Below, one piece after another: positions 1 to 10,047 of a DNA stretch of 64,000 nucleotides. Numbering within the stretch: position 1 is the first letter of the stretch; each line of letters begins with the position of its first letter. The stretch comes from Limnohabitans planktonicus II-D5. GTDB lineage: Bacteria > Pseudomonadota > Gammaproteobacteria > Burkholderiales > Burkholderiaceae_C. Location of the stretch: positions 56,218 through 120,217 of the forward strand of contig NZ_LFYT02000010.1 in NCBI RefSeq assembly GCF_001270065.2, written 5' to 3'. Under the pieces are notes generated by a model. It was not told the origin of the DNA, ran no database searches, and saw only the letters and a list, made by a program, of their open reading frames with translations. Made by a program: the position numbers and the translations under genes.

Positions 1-351
1 TTTGTCGGCCAGCGCGATCTGGGCAATGGGCCAGGGGTCGGACACGCCGCTGGCTTCGATGACGATGGCGTCAAAGGGCTGAGGCGTGTCCAGTACCTGC
101 AGCAGGGCCTGGCTCAGGTCGCCGCCAATCTGGCAGCACACGCAACCGTTGCTCAGCGCGATGGTGTCGCTGTTGCTTTTGCTCAGCAGTTCGGCGTCGA
201 TGTTGATGGCACCAAAGTCATTGACCAGCACGGCGATGCGCTGGCCTTGCGTTTGCTGCAGCCAGTGCACCAGCAAACTGGTTTTGCCTGCGCCCAGAAA
301 ACCGCCGATCACTGTCAGGGGAATGCGGGGCGGTGTCGGGGTGTGGGGCAT
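1..351 (-). CDS. CobW/P47K-family GTPase (metal chaperone type), 3' end outside window
   Basis: The 117 visible codons form the N-terminal part of a COG0523 GTPase. A Walker A motif (GGFLGAGKTS) lies near residues 15-24. It is followed by VNDFGAINID (switch region) and the family's metal-binding motif GCVCCQIGGD around residues 67-76, then IEASGVSDP. COG0523 proteins couple GTP hydrolysis to delivery of zinc, cobalt or other metals; the client cannot be told from this fragment. The start is the ATG at 351, directly before the conserved beta strand. The C-terminal domain lies beyond base 1, so the metal-binding C-terminal half cannot be judged. The family call is firm; the metal is unknown. 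Confidence 0.9.
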   Translation of the reverse strand, partial: MPHTPTPPRIPLTVIGGFLGAGKTSLLVHWLQQTQGQRIAVLVNDFGAINIDAELLSKSNSDTIALSNGCVCCQIGGDLSQALLQVLDTPQPFDAIVIEASGVSDPWPIAQIALADK

Positions 352-364
352 GGTGGGGGCAGTC

Positions 365-440
365 GTAGGTCGGTAGCTTTAGCTCCGACATGGGGGCCTC
401 CGGCGAAGGCTTCATGTCGGGGCTAAAGCCGCCGACCTAC
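365..440. repeat. Single palindromic repeat of the GTAGGTCGGC family
   Basis: A 76-bp imperfect inverted repeat starts GTAGGTCGGTAGCTTTAGC and ends in its near-complement GCTAAAGCCGCCGACCTAC, so the transcript could fold into one long hairpin. It lies between the CobW gene start and the amidohydrolase stop. It belongs to the same family as the arrays at 7971, 28288, 29571, 34687, 37211, 61086 and 63379, but occurs here as one unit. Confidence 0.85.
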
Positions 441-480
441 GAACACTGGCCTGTGGGTTGGTTTCTTTGGGGTCAGCAGA

Positions 481-2151
481 TCAGGCCGCTTGCGCTGGGA
501 AAATCTGGCCGCCCAGCACGGTGCCCCAGACCCGGGCGTCCTTGAGTTTTTCACCGCCCAGGGTCAGCGGGTTGTCCAGCAGCACACAAAAGTCGGCGCG
601 TTTGCCCACTTCGATGCTGCCAATTTCGTGGTCCATCTTCAGGGTCCAGGCGGCACCCAGGGTGATGGCGTGCAGGGCTTGCGGCACCGTGAGGCGTTCT
701 TTTTCGCCCAGCACGCGGCCTTTGGGGGTGATGCGGTTGACGGCGCACCAGGCTGTGAACAGCGGGCCCAGCGGCGTGACCGGGGCGTCGGAGTGGATGG
801 CCAGTGGCACCCCGGCGGCCAGGGCGCTGCCGCAGGCATCGAGCCGGTGGGCGCGGTCGGGCCCCATGGTCATTTCGTAATGCTGGTCGCCCCAGTACCA
901 CAGGTGGTTGGCAAACAGGTTGGCGCACAGGCCCAGGCTGGCCATGCGCCGGAACATCGGGGCATCGACCATTTGCGCGTGTTGCAGGGTGTGGCGGTGG
1001 TCGGTGCGCGGGGCGCGGGCCAGCACGCGTTCCACCGCGTCAATCGCCGCCAGGCTGGCTTCATCGCCGTTGGTGTGGGTGTGGATGTGCAGGCCTGCGC
1101 GGTGGTAGATCTCGAAATCGGCCTCGTACTGGCTGGGCGCTGTGACCCAGATGCCGTTGGGTGCGCCGTTGAAGTGGCCGGGCCAGCGCATGCGCGCTGA
1201 AAAGCCCTGGATCGAGCCGTCCAGCATCATCTTGACCAGGCCGTAGCGCAGCTTGTCGGTGTTGCGCTTTTTCATCTGGTTGACGTGCTCGGCGCCTTGC
1301 GTGGCACCGTGCGTGCCATGAAAAGCCTTGAAGGCGGGCAGGATGCGCACGCAGCATTCGTCTTGGGCCAGGGCCGATTCCAGCACCGCGCAGTCGGCTT
1401 CGCTCAGGGTGTTGACCAGGTCGGTGGCGGTGGTCACGCCCTGCATCTTGGCCAGGCGCGCAAAGTTCATCATGCCGGTTTCGTCCATCGGCGACATGAG
1501 CCCGGCCGTGCCCACATGGCGCATGACCAGGTGCATGGCAGCGGGTTCCTGCAGCTCGCCATTGGGGTGACCCTTGCGGGGGCCATCCTTGAATTTGACG
1601 ACGCCTTCGACTTCGATGTCTTCGTCGATCTCGGCGATGCGCAGCATGGGGTTGTTGACGTTCATCAGGTGGCCGTTGGCGTGCGCAATCACGATGGGGC
1701 GGGTGCTGCTGGCGCGGTCCAGGTGGTCCACCGTCATGCGCTCGCCGCCAAAATAAATCGGGTCGAACCCCCAGGCCAGCAAAGGCTTGTCGGCCGGTTC
1801 ACCGCTTTGCTGCATCTTTTGGTCGATTTCGATCAGGCGCTGCACCACGGCTTCCATGGAGCGCAGGCCTTGGACGGTTTGGCCCCAGGGGTTGAGGCGG
1901 TCAAACCAGCCCAGGTACTCCAGGTCCCACATGCCGCCTTCCTTCAAGTGGCAGTGGCCCTCGACCAGGCCAGGCATGAGCGTGCAGTCGGCAAAGCGGG
2001 TGTCCAGGGTGTAGTCGCCCCACTGGGCCAGTTCGTCCAACTGGCCCACGCCCAGGATGCGGCCATCGCGCACCGCCACATGCGTGGCCGAGGCCTGCAT
2101 GGGGTTCATGGTGATGATCTCGCGGGCCACATAAATGGTGGTGGTGCTCAT
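481..2151 (-). CDS. YtcJ-like metal-dependent amidohydrolase (amidohydrolase 3 family)
   Basis: A 556-residue hydrolase of the amidohydrolase superfamily (YtcJ/COG1574 type). Metal-site motifs are visible in order: EGHCHLKEGG after the N-terminal beta domain, AHANGH, HTHTNGDEA, the LQHAQM strand and HSDAPVTP. These are the expected histidine and aspartate ligands. The C-terminal IGSIEVGKRADF segment is the usual composite-domain return. The start at 2151 has a GAGGAG Shine-Dalgarno just upstream; an in-frame extension to 2526 would run through the ATPase gene and is unlikely. It is the last gene of the importer operon, 31 bases after the preceding stop. This suggests that it hydrolyses an amide or N-acyl compound brought in by the transporter. 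The substrate is unknown. Confidence 0.9.
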   Translation of the reverse strand: MSTTTIYVAREIITMNPMQASATHVAVRDGRILGVGQLDELAQWGDYTLDTRFADCTLMPGLVEGHCHLKEGGMWDLEYLGWFDRLNPWGQTVQGLRSMEAVVQRLIEIDQKMQQSGEPADKPLLAWGFDPIYFGGERMTVDHLDRASSTRPIVIAHANGHLMNVNNPMLRIAEIDEDIEVEGVVKFKDGPRKGHPNGELQEPAAMHLVMRHVGTAGLMSPMDETGMMNFARLAKMQGVTTATDLVNTLSEADCAVLESALAQDECCVRILPAFKAFHGTHGATQGAEHVNQMKKRNTDKLRYGLVKMMLDGSIQGFSARMRWPGHFNGAPNGIWVTAPSQYEADFEIYHRAGLHIHTHTNGDEASLAAIDAVERVLARAPRTDHRHTLQHAQMVDAPMFRRMASLGLCANLFANHLWYWGDQHYEMTMGPDRAHRLDACGSALAAGVPLAIHSDAPVTPLGPLFTAWCAVNRITPKGRVLGEKERLTVPQALHAITLGAAWTLKMDHEIGSIEVGKRADFCVLLDNPLTLGGEKLKDARVWGTVLGGQIFPAQAA

Positions 2152-2182
2152 GGCAGTTCTCCTCAAAATTATGGCCAGCGCT

Positions 2183-3189
2183 TTAGCTGATCGTGGGCAA
2201 GGGGTAAAGGGCCTGACCGCTGTCGGACACGCGGTGGCAGGCCACATGGTGGCCAGGCAGCACTTCGCGCAGGGGTGGGGGCGCAGCGCGGCAGGCGTCT
2301 TCGGCAAAGGGGCAGCGACCGGCAAAACGGCAGCCACTGGGCACATTGAGCGGGCTGGGCGGGTCGCCTTGCAGGCGGATGCGCAGTTTGCGTTTTTGTC
2401 CGCGTGCATCCATGGAGGGTGCAGCCGACCACAGAGCCAGCGTGTAGGGGTGCAGCGGCCGCGCAAACAGGCTCTCGCGGGGTGCGCGCTCGACGAATTG
2501 CCCCAGGTACATGACGGCAATGTCATCGCACATGTGGCGGATCACGCCCAGGTCGTGCGAGATGAACAGGTAGGTCAGGCCCAGCTCTTTTTGCAGCCTT
2601 TGCATCAGGTTCAAAATTTGCGCCTGAATGGCCACGTCGAGCGCTGACACGGGTTCGTCGCACACCAGCAGTTCGGGCCGTCCGGCCAGAGCCCGGGCCA
2701 GGGCGATGCGCTGGCGTTGGCCGCCCGAAAACTGGTGCGGAAACAGCTGCATTTGCTCGGGCCGCAGACCGGCTTGCAAGAACAGCGTGCGCGCCAGGTC
2801 GTCACGCTCTGCGGGCGTGCCCACGTTCATCAGGTCCAAGGCATCGCGAATGGCCTGACCTGCGCGCACCCGGGGGTTGAGCGAGGCAAACGGGTCTTGA
2901 AACACCATTTGAAAGCGTTTGCGCTGCAGCCGCAGGCCTTCGCCTTGCAGTGTGCTGATGGGGGCGTCGCCCAGCGCCACATGGCCTGCAGTTACCGGGG
3001 CCAGGCGCATCACGGCCAGGGCGGTGGTGCTTTTGCCCGAGCCGCTTTCGCCCACGATGCCAAAGGTGCGGCCGCGTTCGATGTCAAAACTCACGCCGTC
3101 CACGGCTTTGAGCACGGTTTTGGGTTGGAACAAGCCGCTTTTGAGCGGGTAATGCACGCGCAGGTCTCTGACCTGCAGCAAGGTCTCAC

Positions 3190-3193
<4 letters not shown>
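2183..3193 (-). CDS. Oligo/dipeptide-type ABC transporter ATPase (OppF/DppF-like)
   Basis: A 336-residue nucleotide-binding subunit of a peptide/opine/nickel (PepT) importer. It shows Walker A GESGSGKST (about residue 44), Q-loop MVFQDPFASLNPR, signature SGGQRQRIALARAL, Walker B LLVCDEPVSALD and the H-loop FISHDLG. A cysteine-bearing C-terminal tail (CRFAGRCPFAEDAC) is typical of OppD/OppF proteins and in some members holds an iron-sulfur cluster. The ATG at 3193 overlaps the stop of the partner ATPase gene by ATGA, indicating translational coupling. The longer reading frame to 3229 has no better start. Confidence 0.93.
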
Positions 3194-4221
<1,028 letters not shown>

Positions 4222-4237
4222 GCGGGTGTCTTCGGGC

Positions 4238-5149
4238 TCAGCGCAAATGCATTTTGGGATTGAGCGCGTCGTTGAGGCCATCGCCCACCAGACTGACCGA
4301 CAACACCGTCAGGAAAATCGCAGCGCCAGGCAGCGTCACCGCCCACCAGCACTCCAGAATGTGGCGGCGGTTGGAGCCGATCATCATGCCCCAGCTCATC
4401 ACGTTGGGGTCGGACAGGCCCAGAAAGCTCAGGCCCGCCTCAAACAGAATGGCCACGCCCACCACCAAGGTAGCCGAGACGATGAGCGGTGCCATGGCGT
4501 TGGGCAGGATTTCGCGCCAGATCAGGCGCCAGTGGCCCGCGCCCATGGTGCGGGCTGCGTTGACGTATTCGAACCCGCGCAATCTGATGAACTCGGCCCG
4601 CGTCAAACGCGCTGTGCCGGTCCAGCTGACCATGCCGATGGCGCAGATGACCACGCCCAGGCTGGGCTGAAACAGTGTGACCAGCACCATGGCAAACAGC
4701 AAGGCAGGCAGCACCTGAAACAGCTCGGTCAGGCGTGACAGCATGGCGTCGATCCAGCCACCAAAGTACCCGGCCAGCGCGCCTACGGAGATGCCAATGA
4801 CCACGGTGATGGCGGCCGAGCTGACGCCCACCAGCAGCGTGGCACGGCCACCGATCAGCATGCCTGCCACGATGTCGCGGCCCAGGTAATCACTGCCCAG
4901 CCAGTAGCGCGAGTCCACAAACGGTTCATGAAACGGGGGGGCCACAATGCCAAACGGATCGACGGCATACCAAGCGGGGCCGACCAGCATGATGAGCATG
5001 ATCAGGATGAGCGAGACCAAGCCCAGCATGGCGGCCTTGTTGCCGCGGAACACGCGCCAGGCTTCGCGCCAAGGCGACAGCACGGGCGCAGCCTTGAGTG
5101 CCTGTGCTGTTGGTGTGGTGGGGGTGGAAGCGGGTGGGGCAGTCATCAT
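4238..5149 (-). CDS. PepT-family ABC transporter permease (DppC-like)
   Basis: A 303-residue inner-membrane permease. A cytoplasmic N-terminus is followed by the WREAWRVFRGNKAAMLGL segment and the first membrane helix, as in OppC/DppC proteins (OppC_N domain). The binding-protein-dependent transport signature is seen around EYVNAARTMGAGHWRLIWREI, shortened here to the EAA-loop core ARTMGAGHWRLIWREILP. The C-terminus GDGLNDALNPKMHLR is typical of DppC. The ATG at 5149 overlaps the upstream permease stop by ATGA. The substrate specificity of the transporter is not set by this subunit. Confidence 0.93.
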   Translation of the reverse strand: MMTAPPASTPTTPTAQALKAAPVLSPWREAWRVFRGNKAAMLGLVSLILIMLIMLVGPAWYAVDPFGIVAPPFHEPFVDSRYWLGSDYLGRDIVAGMLIGGRATLLVGVSSAAITVVIGISVGALAGYFGGWIDAMLSRLTELFQVLPALLFAMVLVTLFQPSLGVVICAIGMVSWTGTARLTRAEFIRLRGFEYVNAARTMGAGHWRLIWREILPNAMAPLIVSATLVVGVAILFEAGLSFLGLSDPNVMSWGMMIGSNRRHILECWWAVTLPGAAIFLTVLSVSLVGDGLNDALNPKMHLR

Positions 5150-6123
5150 TGGGCACGCAAACGGGGATCAATCCAGCGGTAGCTCAAATCGGTGAGCAGG
5201 TTCGCCGTGATCACAAACAGGGAAGAAAAGGTCAGCACGCCCAGCAAGGTGGGGTAGTCGCGCCCGAGGATGGCGTCCAGCGCCAAGGTGCCCAGGCCGG
5301 GCCAGGAAAACACGGTCTCCACCAGCACGGCCCCCGAGATCAGGTTGCCAAACTGCAGTCCTGCAATCGTGACGATGGGCATCAGGGCATTGCGCAGGGC
5401 ATGCTTGAAGACCACCACCGCCCCGTTCAGACCCTTGGCGCGGGCGGTGCGCACATAGTCCGAGCCCAGCACTTCGAGCATGCTGGCACGCGCCAGGCGG
5501 CTGTACTGGGCCAGATACACCAAGGTCAGCGTCAGGGCAGGCAAGACCAGATGGTGCAGCACATCCAGGGCTGCGGCCCAGCCAGTGGCACCGTAGTTGC
5601 GCACGTCGTACATGCCTGAAATAGGCATCACCGGCCAGACTTTGCCAAACAGGATCACCAACAAAATGCCGGTCCAGAACACCGGCATGGCCAGGCCCGC
5701 GAGTGAAAAGACAGTGACCACTGCGCTGGAAAAGCTCTTGGGCTTGAGCGAGGCAAACACCCCCAGCAAGGTGCCCACCGCAATCGCCACCAACAAGGCC
5801 GTCAGCACCAACAAGATGGTGGGGCCAATGCGCTCGGCGATCAGGCTGCTGACGGGCTTGTTGTAGGTGTAAGACATGCCCAGGTCACCGCGCACGCTTT
5901 TGCCCAAGTAGGTGATGAACTGCTCATGCAGGGGCTTGTCCAGCCCATAGGCCTTCTTGATGCTGTCGATCACGGCCTGGTCACCACCGCCCATTTCACC
6001 GGCGATGACACTGGCCGGGTCGCCCGGCGCAGCATGGATCAAGCTGAAGTTGATGGCCAGCACGGCCACCATGAGACCGGCGGCCACAGCCAAGCGGCGA
6101 AGGATTGAGAAAAGAATGTTCAA
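5146..6123 (-). CDS. PepT-family ABC transporter permease (DppB-like)
   Basis: A 325-residue permease with the DppB layout: an N-terminal helix, a periplasmic loop carrying HAAPGDPAS and a YGLDKPLHEQF segment, then five helices. The EAA loop reads YVRTARAKGLNGAVVVFKHA, followed by RNALMPIVT. The start appears to be TTG at 6123, since no ATG lies between it and residue 17 in the first helix. A GAAAGCAG stretch may act as ribosome binding site. The stop overlaps the next permease by ATGA. A strong hairpin separates this gene from the upstream binding-protein gene. Confidence 0.9.
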   Translation of the reverse strand: MNILFSILRRLAVAAGLMVAVLAINFSLIHAAPGDPASVIAGEMGGGDQAVIDSIKKAYGLDKPLHEQFITYLGKSVRGDLGMSYTYNKPVSSLIAERIGPTILLVLTALLVAIAVGTLLGVFASLKPKSFSSAVVTVFSLAGLAMPVFWTGILLVILFGKVWPVMPISGMYDVRNYGATGWAAALDVLHHLVLPALTLTLVYLAQYSRLARASMLEVLGSDYVRTARAKGLNGAVVVFKHALRNALMPIVTIAGLQFGNLISGAVLVETVFSWPGLGTLALDAILGRDYPTLLGVLTFSSLFVITANLLTDLSYRWIDPRLRAQ

Positions 6124-6141
6124 AGTACTGCTTTCAAACGC

Positions 6142-6188
6142 ACCACCCCACCGAGCGCACCCGGGTGGGGTGGGCTCGGTGGGGTGGT
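6142..6188 (-). terminator. Strong intercistronic hairpin between binding protein and permease genes
   Basis: A perfect 15-bp inverted repeat (ACCACCCCACCGAGC with GCTCGGTGGGGTGGT) separated by a 17-base loop lies between the binding-protein stop (6212) and the permease start (6123). It lacks a clear U-run, so it is better read as a transcript-stabilising or partial-termination hairpin. Such hairpins behind ABC binding-protein genes commonly raise their expression over the permeases; that role is inferred here. Confidence 0.7.
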
Positions 6189-6211
6189 CAGGCCAGACAA
6201 GCCTTGCGGCA

Positions 6212-7801
6212 TTAGCCTTTCACGCTGGTGTCGGTGATGCCATCGACCAGACCCCAGATGCCAGCAGGGCGGTTTTGCAGCTTGGCGTTGAAGGCCATGT
6301 TGAAGTTGAATTCCAACAAGAATGCCACCGGGCACTCGTCCACAACGATTTTTTGCATCTGCGAGTACATGGCCTTGCGCTTGGCCATGACCGGCTCTTT
6401 GCCAGCGGCAGCCAGCAACTCGTCCACCTTGGGGTTGCTGTAGTTTTGCGTGTTGGACCAGATGATGCCGGGCTTGATGTTGGAGCTCAGCCAAGTGCGG
6501 TGCACGCCGATCACCGGGTCGCCCCAGTTCCAGACCGAGTCGACCGTCATGTCAAACTGGTGTGAGGAGATGCGGCGCGCCCAAGTGGGGAAGTCGGGCG
6601 AGGTGCGCACATTGACTTCAATGCCGACTTTGGCCAGCGCCACCTTGGCGTATTCCTGGATCACTTTGCCCTCGGTGGCTCCGGGGATGAAGTCCAGGTC
6701 CAGCGTGAGCCGTGTGCCGTTGGCACCGGGTTTGTAGCCCGCATCGTCGAGCAGTTTGGCGGCCTTTTGCAAATTCAGGTCATACTTTTCAACCTGTGGC
6801 TCATAGAAGGGGCTGCCCGATGCAATCGGGCCGGTGGAGCGGCCATGCACCTTGCCCAACAGGGTTTCGGTCAGGTATTTTTTGTCCAGCGCAAAGTTGA
6901 TCGCCTGACGCACCCGCTTGTCGCTGAGCTTGGGGCTCTTGGTGTTGAAGGCCAGCCAGATCAGCGGTCCAATGGCCGGGGCCATTGTGGCCACCGTCAC
7001 ATTCGGACTTTTCTTGGCGCGTTCCAGCAGGCCGGCATCGGTGAGTTCGGAATGGATGTCGATTTCACCGCGTTCGAAGGCCAGCATCATGCTCGACGAA
7101 TCCTTGAATTCGCGCACGATGATGCGGTCCAGCTTGGGTGCGCCTTTCATAAAAAACTTGTCGAAGCGTTCCATCACGATGAATTCACCCGGCTTGAATT
7201 CCACGAGTTTGAAGGGGCCTGAGCCCACCGGGTTGGTGTTGCGTGGGTGGATCTTGACGTCGGTGCCATCGCCAAAGATGTGCTTGGGGATGATGGGTGT
7301 CAGCGATGTGGACATGGCCAGCAGCAGCGCCGGATGGGGCTCTGACAGGCGCACCACAGCGGTGTGCGGATCGGAGACGGTCACCGCATTGACCGGCCCA
7401 TACATGGTCTTGAAGGGGTGGTTGTCGCGGATGGTCTCGATGGAGAACTTCACGTCTTCCGCGGTGATGGGCTTGCCATCGTGGAAAACAGCGTCTTTGC
7501 GCAGGTACAGCGTGACGCTGCGGTTGTCGGGCGACAAGTCCCAGCGCTCGGCCAGGTAGGGCTGTGGCTTCCAATTGGCATCCATGCGGATGGGTGATGC
7601 AAACAATTGGGCAGAGGGCATCATGGTGGCGATGCCGCTTTGTACGGCCGAATTCAGGTGCCGGGGTTTTTGTGTGGTGCCAATCACCACCACACCCCCT
7701 TTGGCAGCTTGTGCCAATGCCTGCATGGGAATGCCCATGATGCTGGCGGCAGAGCCTGCAGCTGCCAATTTTAGAAAGTCTCTTTTGCCCAAGTCTTGCA
7801 T
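6212..7801 (-). CDS. ABC transporter substrate-binding protein, family 5 (peptide/nickel type)
   Basis: A 529-residue periplasmic binding protein (SBP_bac_5). It opens with a signal region (KRDFLKLAAAGSAASI), possibly Tat-like but with KR rather than RR, and a cleavage region near ALAQA. Family features include LAERWDLSPD, VTLYLRKDAVFHDGKPITAEDVKFS, shown here in part as HDGKPITAEDVKFS, and the NPVGSGPF segment. The ATG at 7801 has a GGAG ribosome binding site (CAGGAGCTAAAG). It is the first gene of the importer-amidohydrolase operon. Its length fits the family. The ligand (peptide, opine, glutathione or similar) cannot be deduced. Confidence 0.92.
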   Translation of the reverse strand: MQDLGKRDFLKLAAAGSAASIMGIPMQALAQAAKGGVVVIGTTQKPRHLNSAVQSGIATMMPSAQLFASPIRMDANWKPQPYLAERWDLSPDNRSVTLYLRKDAVFHDGKPITAEDVKFSIETIRDNHPFKTMYGPVNAVTVSDPHTAVVRLSEPHPALLLAMSTSLTPIIPKHIFGDGTDVKIHPRNTNPVGSGPFKLVEFKPGEFIVMERFDKFFMKGAPKLDRIIVREFKDSSSMMLAFERGEIDIHSELTDAGLLERAKKSPNVTVATMAPAIGPLIWLAFNTKSPKLSDKRVRQAINFALDKKYLTETLLGKVHGRSTGPIASGSPFYEPQVEKYDLNLQKAAKLLDDAGYKPGANGTRLTLDLDFIPGATEGKVIQEYAKVALAKVGIEVNVRTSPDFPTWARRISSHQFDMTVDSVWNWGDPVIGVHRTWLSSNIKPGIIWSNTQNYSNPKVDELLAAAGKEPVMAKRKAMYSQMQKIVVDECPVAFLLEFNFNMAFNAKLQNRPAGIWGLVDGITDTSVKG

Positions 7802-7970
7802 CTTTAGCTCCTGATGATTTGGATGTTTTGCGTGTTGTTGAATCGATATCTTTATTCAATCAGAAACATATCAAAATGCAAGCGATTCAGTGAGAGCCAC
7901 ACTAGGTAAAACCATAGGGCCAGCACTATCGTTTTCACCTAGCTGAGCCCTCGTCAATCTGTACCTCCCC

Positions 7971-8716
7971 GTACGTCGGCACCCGCAGAGTCCGACATGC
8001 CTTCGCTTCACCGCCACCACGCGCATGAGCGCTTTGCCTCATCACGCCCCGTCGTCGGGGTCTTTGACCAACGACCTACAAAAAAGCCTCTCCCCGTAGG
8101 TCGGCACTCGCAGAGTCCGACATGCCTTCGCTTGACCGCCACCACGCGCACGAGCACATTGCCTCATCACGCCCCACCGTCGGGGTCTTTGACCACCGAC
8201 CTACAAAAATGCCTCTCCCCGTAGGTCTTCGCAGGTCGGCACTCGCAGAGTCCGGCATGCCTTCGCTTGACCGCCACCACTCGCACGAGCACATTGCCTC
8301 ATCACGCCCCGTCGTCGGGGTCTTCGACCACCGACCTACAAAAATGCCTCTCCCCGTAGGTCGGCACTCGAAGAGTCCGACATGCCTTCGCTTGACCGCC
8401 ACTACGCGCACGAGCACGTTGCCTCATCACGCCCCACCGTCGGAGTCTTCGACCACCGACCTACAAAAATGCCTCTCCCCGTAGGTCGGCACTCGAAGAG
8501 TCCGACATGCCTTCGCTTCACCGCCACCACGCGCACGAGCACATTGCTTCATCACGCCCCGTCGTCGGGGTCTTCGACCACCGACCTACAAAAATGCCTC
8601 TCCCCGTAGGTCGGCACTCGCAGAGTCCGACATGCCTTCGCTTGACCGCCACCACGCGCACGAGCGCTTTGCCTCATCACGCCCCGTCGTCGGGGTCTTC
8701 GACCACCGACTTCCAA
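7971..8716. repeat. Tandem array, six units of a 125-bp palindromic repeat
   Basis: Units start at 7971, 8096, 8221, 8356, 8481 and 8606. The period is 125 bp except for the third unit, which carries about 10 extra bases (GTAGGTCTTCGC before the normal start). Each unit opens GTAGGTCGGCACTCGCAGAG, and ends with GTCGGGGTCTTCGACC then ACCGACCTAC, so each can fold on itself. Units differ by a few substitutions (CGCAGAG or CGAAGAG; GTCGTCGG or ACCGTCGG). The array fills the space between the importer operon promoter side and the guaC terminator. Open frames across it are repeat artefacts. Confidence 0.95.
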
Positions 8717-8725
8717 CCCGCGCAC

Positions 8726-8751
8726 AAAAAAGGGGAGCCATTGGCTCCCCT
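8726..8751 (-). terminator. Rho-independent terminator of guaC
   Basis: On the minus strand the sequence reads GGGGAGCC-AAT-GGCTCCCC followed by TTTTTT, a textbook stem, triloop and U-run, 23 bases past the GMP reductase stop. Confidence 0.92.
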
Positions 8752-8773
8752 GATTGCAAACGCAGCGATGCAC

Positions 8774-9751
8774 TTACATGAGCAGGTGTTCACCTGCGTT
8801 GTCACCGCCGAGGGTGACATAGTTCACCTTGCGGATGTCCATGAGCTTGGTGCCTCCGGCATAGCTGATCGAGCTTTGCACGTCTTGCTCCATCTCAATC
8901 AGCGTGTTTGCCAGCTTGCCCTTGATAGGCTCCAGAATGCGCTTGCCTTCGACATGCTTGTACTCGCCCTTGTTGAAGTCTGACGCTGAGCCGTAGTACT
9001 CCTTGAACAACTCGCCATCGACCTCGACGGTCTTGCCGGGCGACTCTTCGTGGCCCGCAAACAGCGAACCGATCATCACCATGCTCGCGCCAAAGCGGAC
9101 GCTCTTGGCAATGTCGCCGTGGCTGCGGATGCCGCCATCGGCAATGATCGGCTTGGTCGCCACGCGGGCACACCACTTGAGCGCCGACAACTGCCAGCCG
9201 CCGGTGCCAAAACCGGTCTTGAGCTTGGTGATGCAGACCTTGCCGGGGCCCACGCCCACTTTGGTGGCATCAGCACCCCAGTTTTCCAGGTCAATCACGG
9301 CTTCGGGTGTGGCCACGTTGCCTGCAATCACAAAACTGCTGGGCAGTTTGGCCTTGATGTAGGCGATCATGTCGCGCACGCTGTCGGCATGTCCATGGGC
9401 GATGTCGATGGTGATGAACTCGGGCACCAGGTTATCGGCGGCCAGCTGGTCCACGGTGGCCCGGTCGGGGGCTTTGACGCCCAGCGAAATCGAGGCGTAA
9501 ACGCCCTTGCCATGCATGTCGCGCACGAACTGGACGTTGTCCAGGTCAAAGCGGTGCATCACGTAAAAGTAGTTGTTTTGCGCCATCCACAGGCAGATGT
9601 TTTCATCCACCACCGTCTTCATGTTGGCAGGCACCACCGGCAGGCGGAACTTGCGGCCACCCAGTTCGACGCCAGCGTCACACTCGGAACGGCTTTCCAC
9701 GCGGCACTTGCGTGGCAGCAACAGGATGTTGTCGTAGTCAAAAATTTCCAT
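8774..9751 (-). CDS. guaC: GMP reductase (GuaC, short IMPDH-like form)
   Basis: A 325-residue TIM-barrel enzyme of the IMPDH/GMPR family that converts GMP to IMP with NADPH and ammonia release, returning guanine nucleotides to the purine pool. The catalytic loop [17 protein letters not shown] carries the nucleophilic cysteine, and the phosphate-site strand [16 protein letters not shown] and [13 protein letters not shown] match GuaC. There are no CBS domains, and the length suits GMP reductase rather than IMP dehydrogenase. The ATG at 9751 begins MEIFDYDN, the usual N-terminus; a TTG at 9769 is possible but less likely. A terminator follows at 8726-8751, and another hairpin sits about 100 bases upstream. 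Confidence 0.95.
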   Translation of the reverse strand: MEIFDYDNILLLPRKCRVESRSECDAGVELGGRKFRLPVVPANMKTVVDENICLWMAQNNYFYVMHRFDLDNVQFVRDMHGKGVYASISLGVKAPDRATVDQLAADNLVPEFITIDIAHGHADSVRDMIAYIKAKLPSSFVIAGNVATPEAVIDLENWGADATKVGVGPGKVCITKLKTGFGTGGWQLSALKWCARVATKPIIADGGIRSHGDIAKSVRFGASMVMIGSLFAGHEESPGKTVEVDGELFKEYYGSASDFNKGEYKHVEGKRILEPIKGKLANTLIEMEQDVQSSISYAGGTKLMDIRKVNYVTLGGDNAGEHLLM

Positions 9752-9854
9752 GAGAAAACCAAGCTCCAAAAAAGGATTCGTTGAAAGAACGAGTGAGCGC
9801 TTGGCCTGGCCGGTTTTCTTGCCCTTTAGAGAGAACCCGTTGCAGGTTCAGGGC

Positions 9855-9888
9855 AAAAAAAACCGGGCGCAAGAATCTTGGGCCCGGT
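9855..9888 (-). terminator. Intrinsic terminator between fic remnant and guaC
   Basis: The minus strand reads ACCGGGCCCAAG, loop ATT, CTTGCGCCCGGT, then eight T residues, with a single C:C mismatch in the stem. It lies 104 bases upstream of the guaC start. It either ends transcription from the fic remnant or acts as an attenuator in the guaC leader; the sequence alone does not decide. Confidence 0.8.
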
Positions 9889-10047
9889 GGCTGATTCTAC
9901 TCGTTTGTGTGATCCTGATTTTTCGGCAACGTGTCTATCGGGTGCGTGAAAGCAGCGTGCTCAGCTTTGATGACCTGAGTATGTCAATCTCAAGACGATG
10001 GATGGGTCCGAGCCCCCAAACCGATAGCCACGCCGAAGCTCGAAATC

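Noticed and set aside
2152..2526. Upstream extension of the amidohydrolase frame
   Set aside because: It overlaps the ATPase gene antisense of nothing and in another frame on the same strand. The ATG at 2151 has a good ribosome binding site and gives the standard family N-terminus.
7971..8716. CRISPR array
   Set aside because: The whole 125-bp unit is conserved, including what would be spacers, and each unit is internally palindromic. No cas genes are near.
7997..8983. Proline- and arginine-rich frames over the repeat array (75 to 158 codons)
   Set aside because: They simply translate the 125-bp repeat. The same is true of frames over the arrays at 28288, 29571, 34687, 37211, 61086 and 63379.
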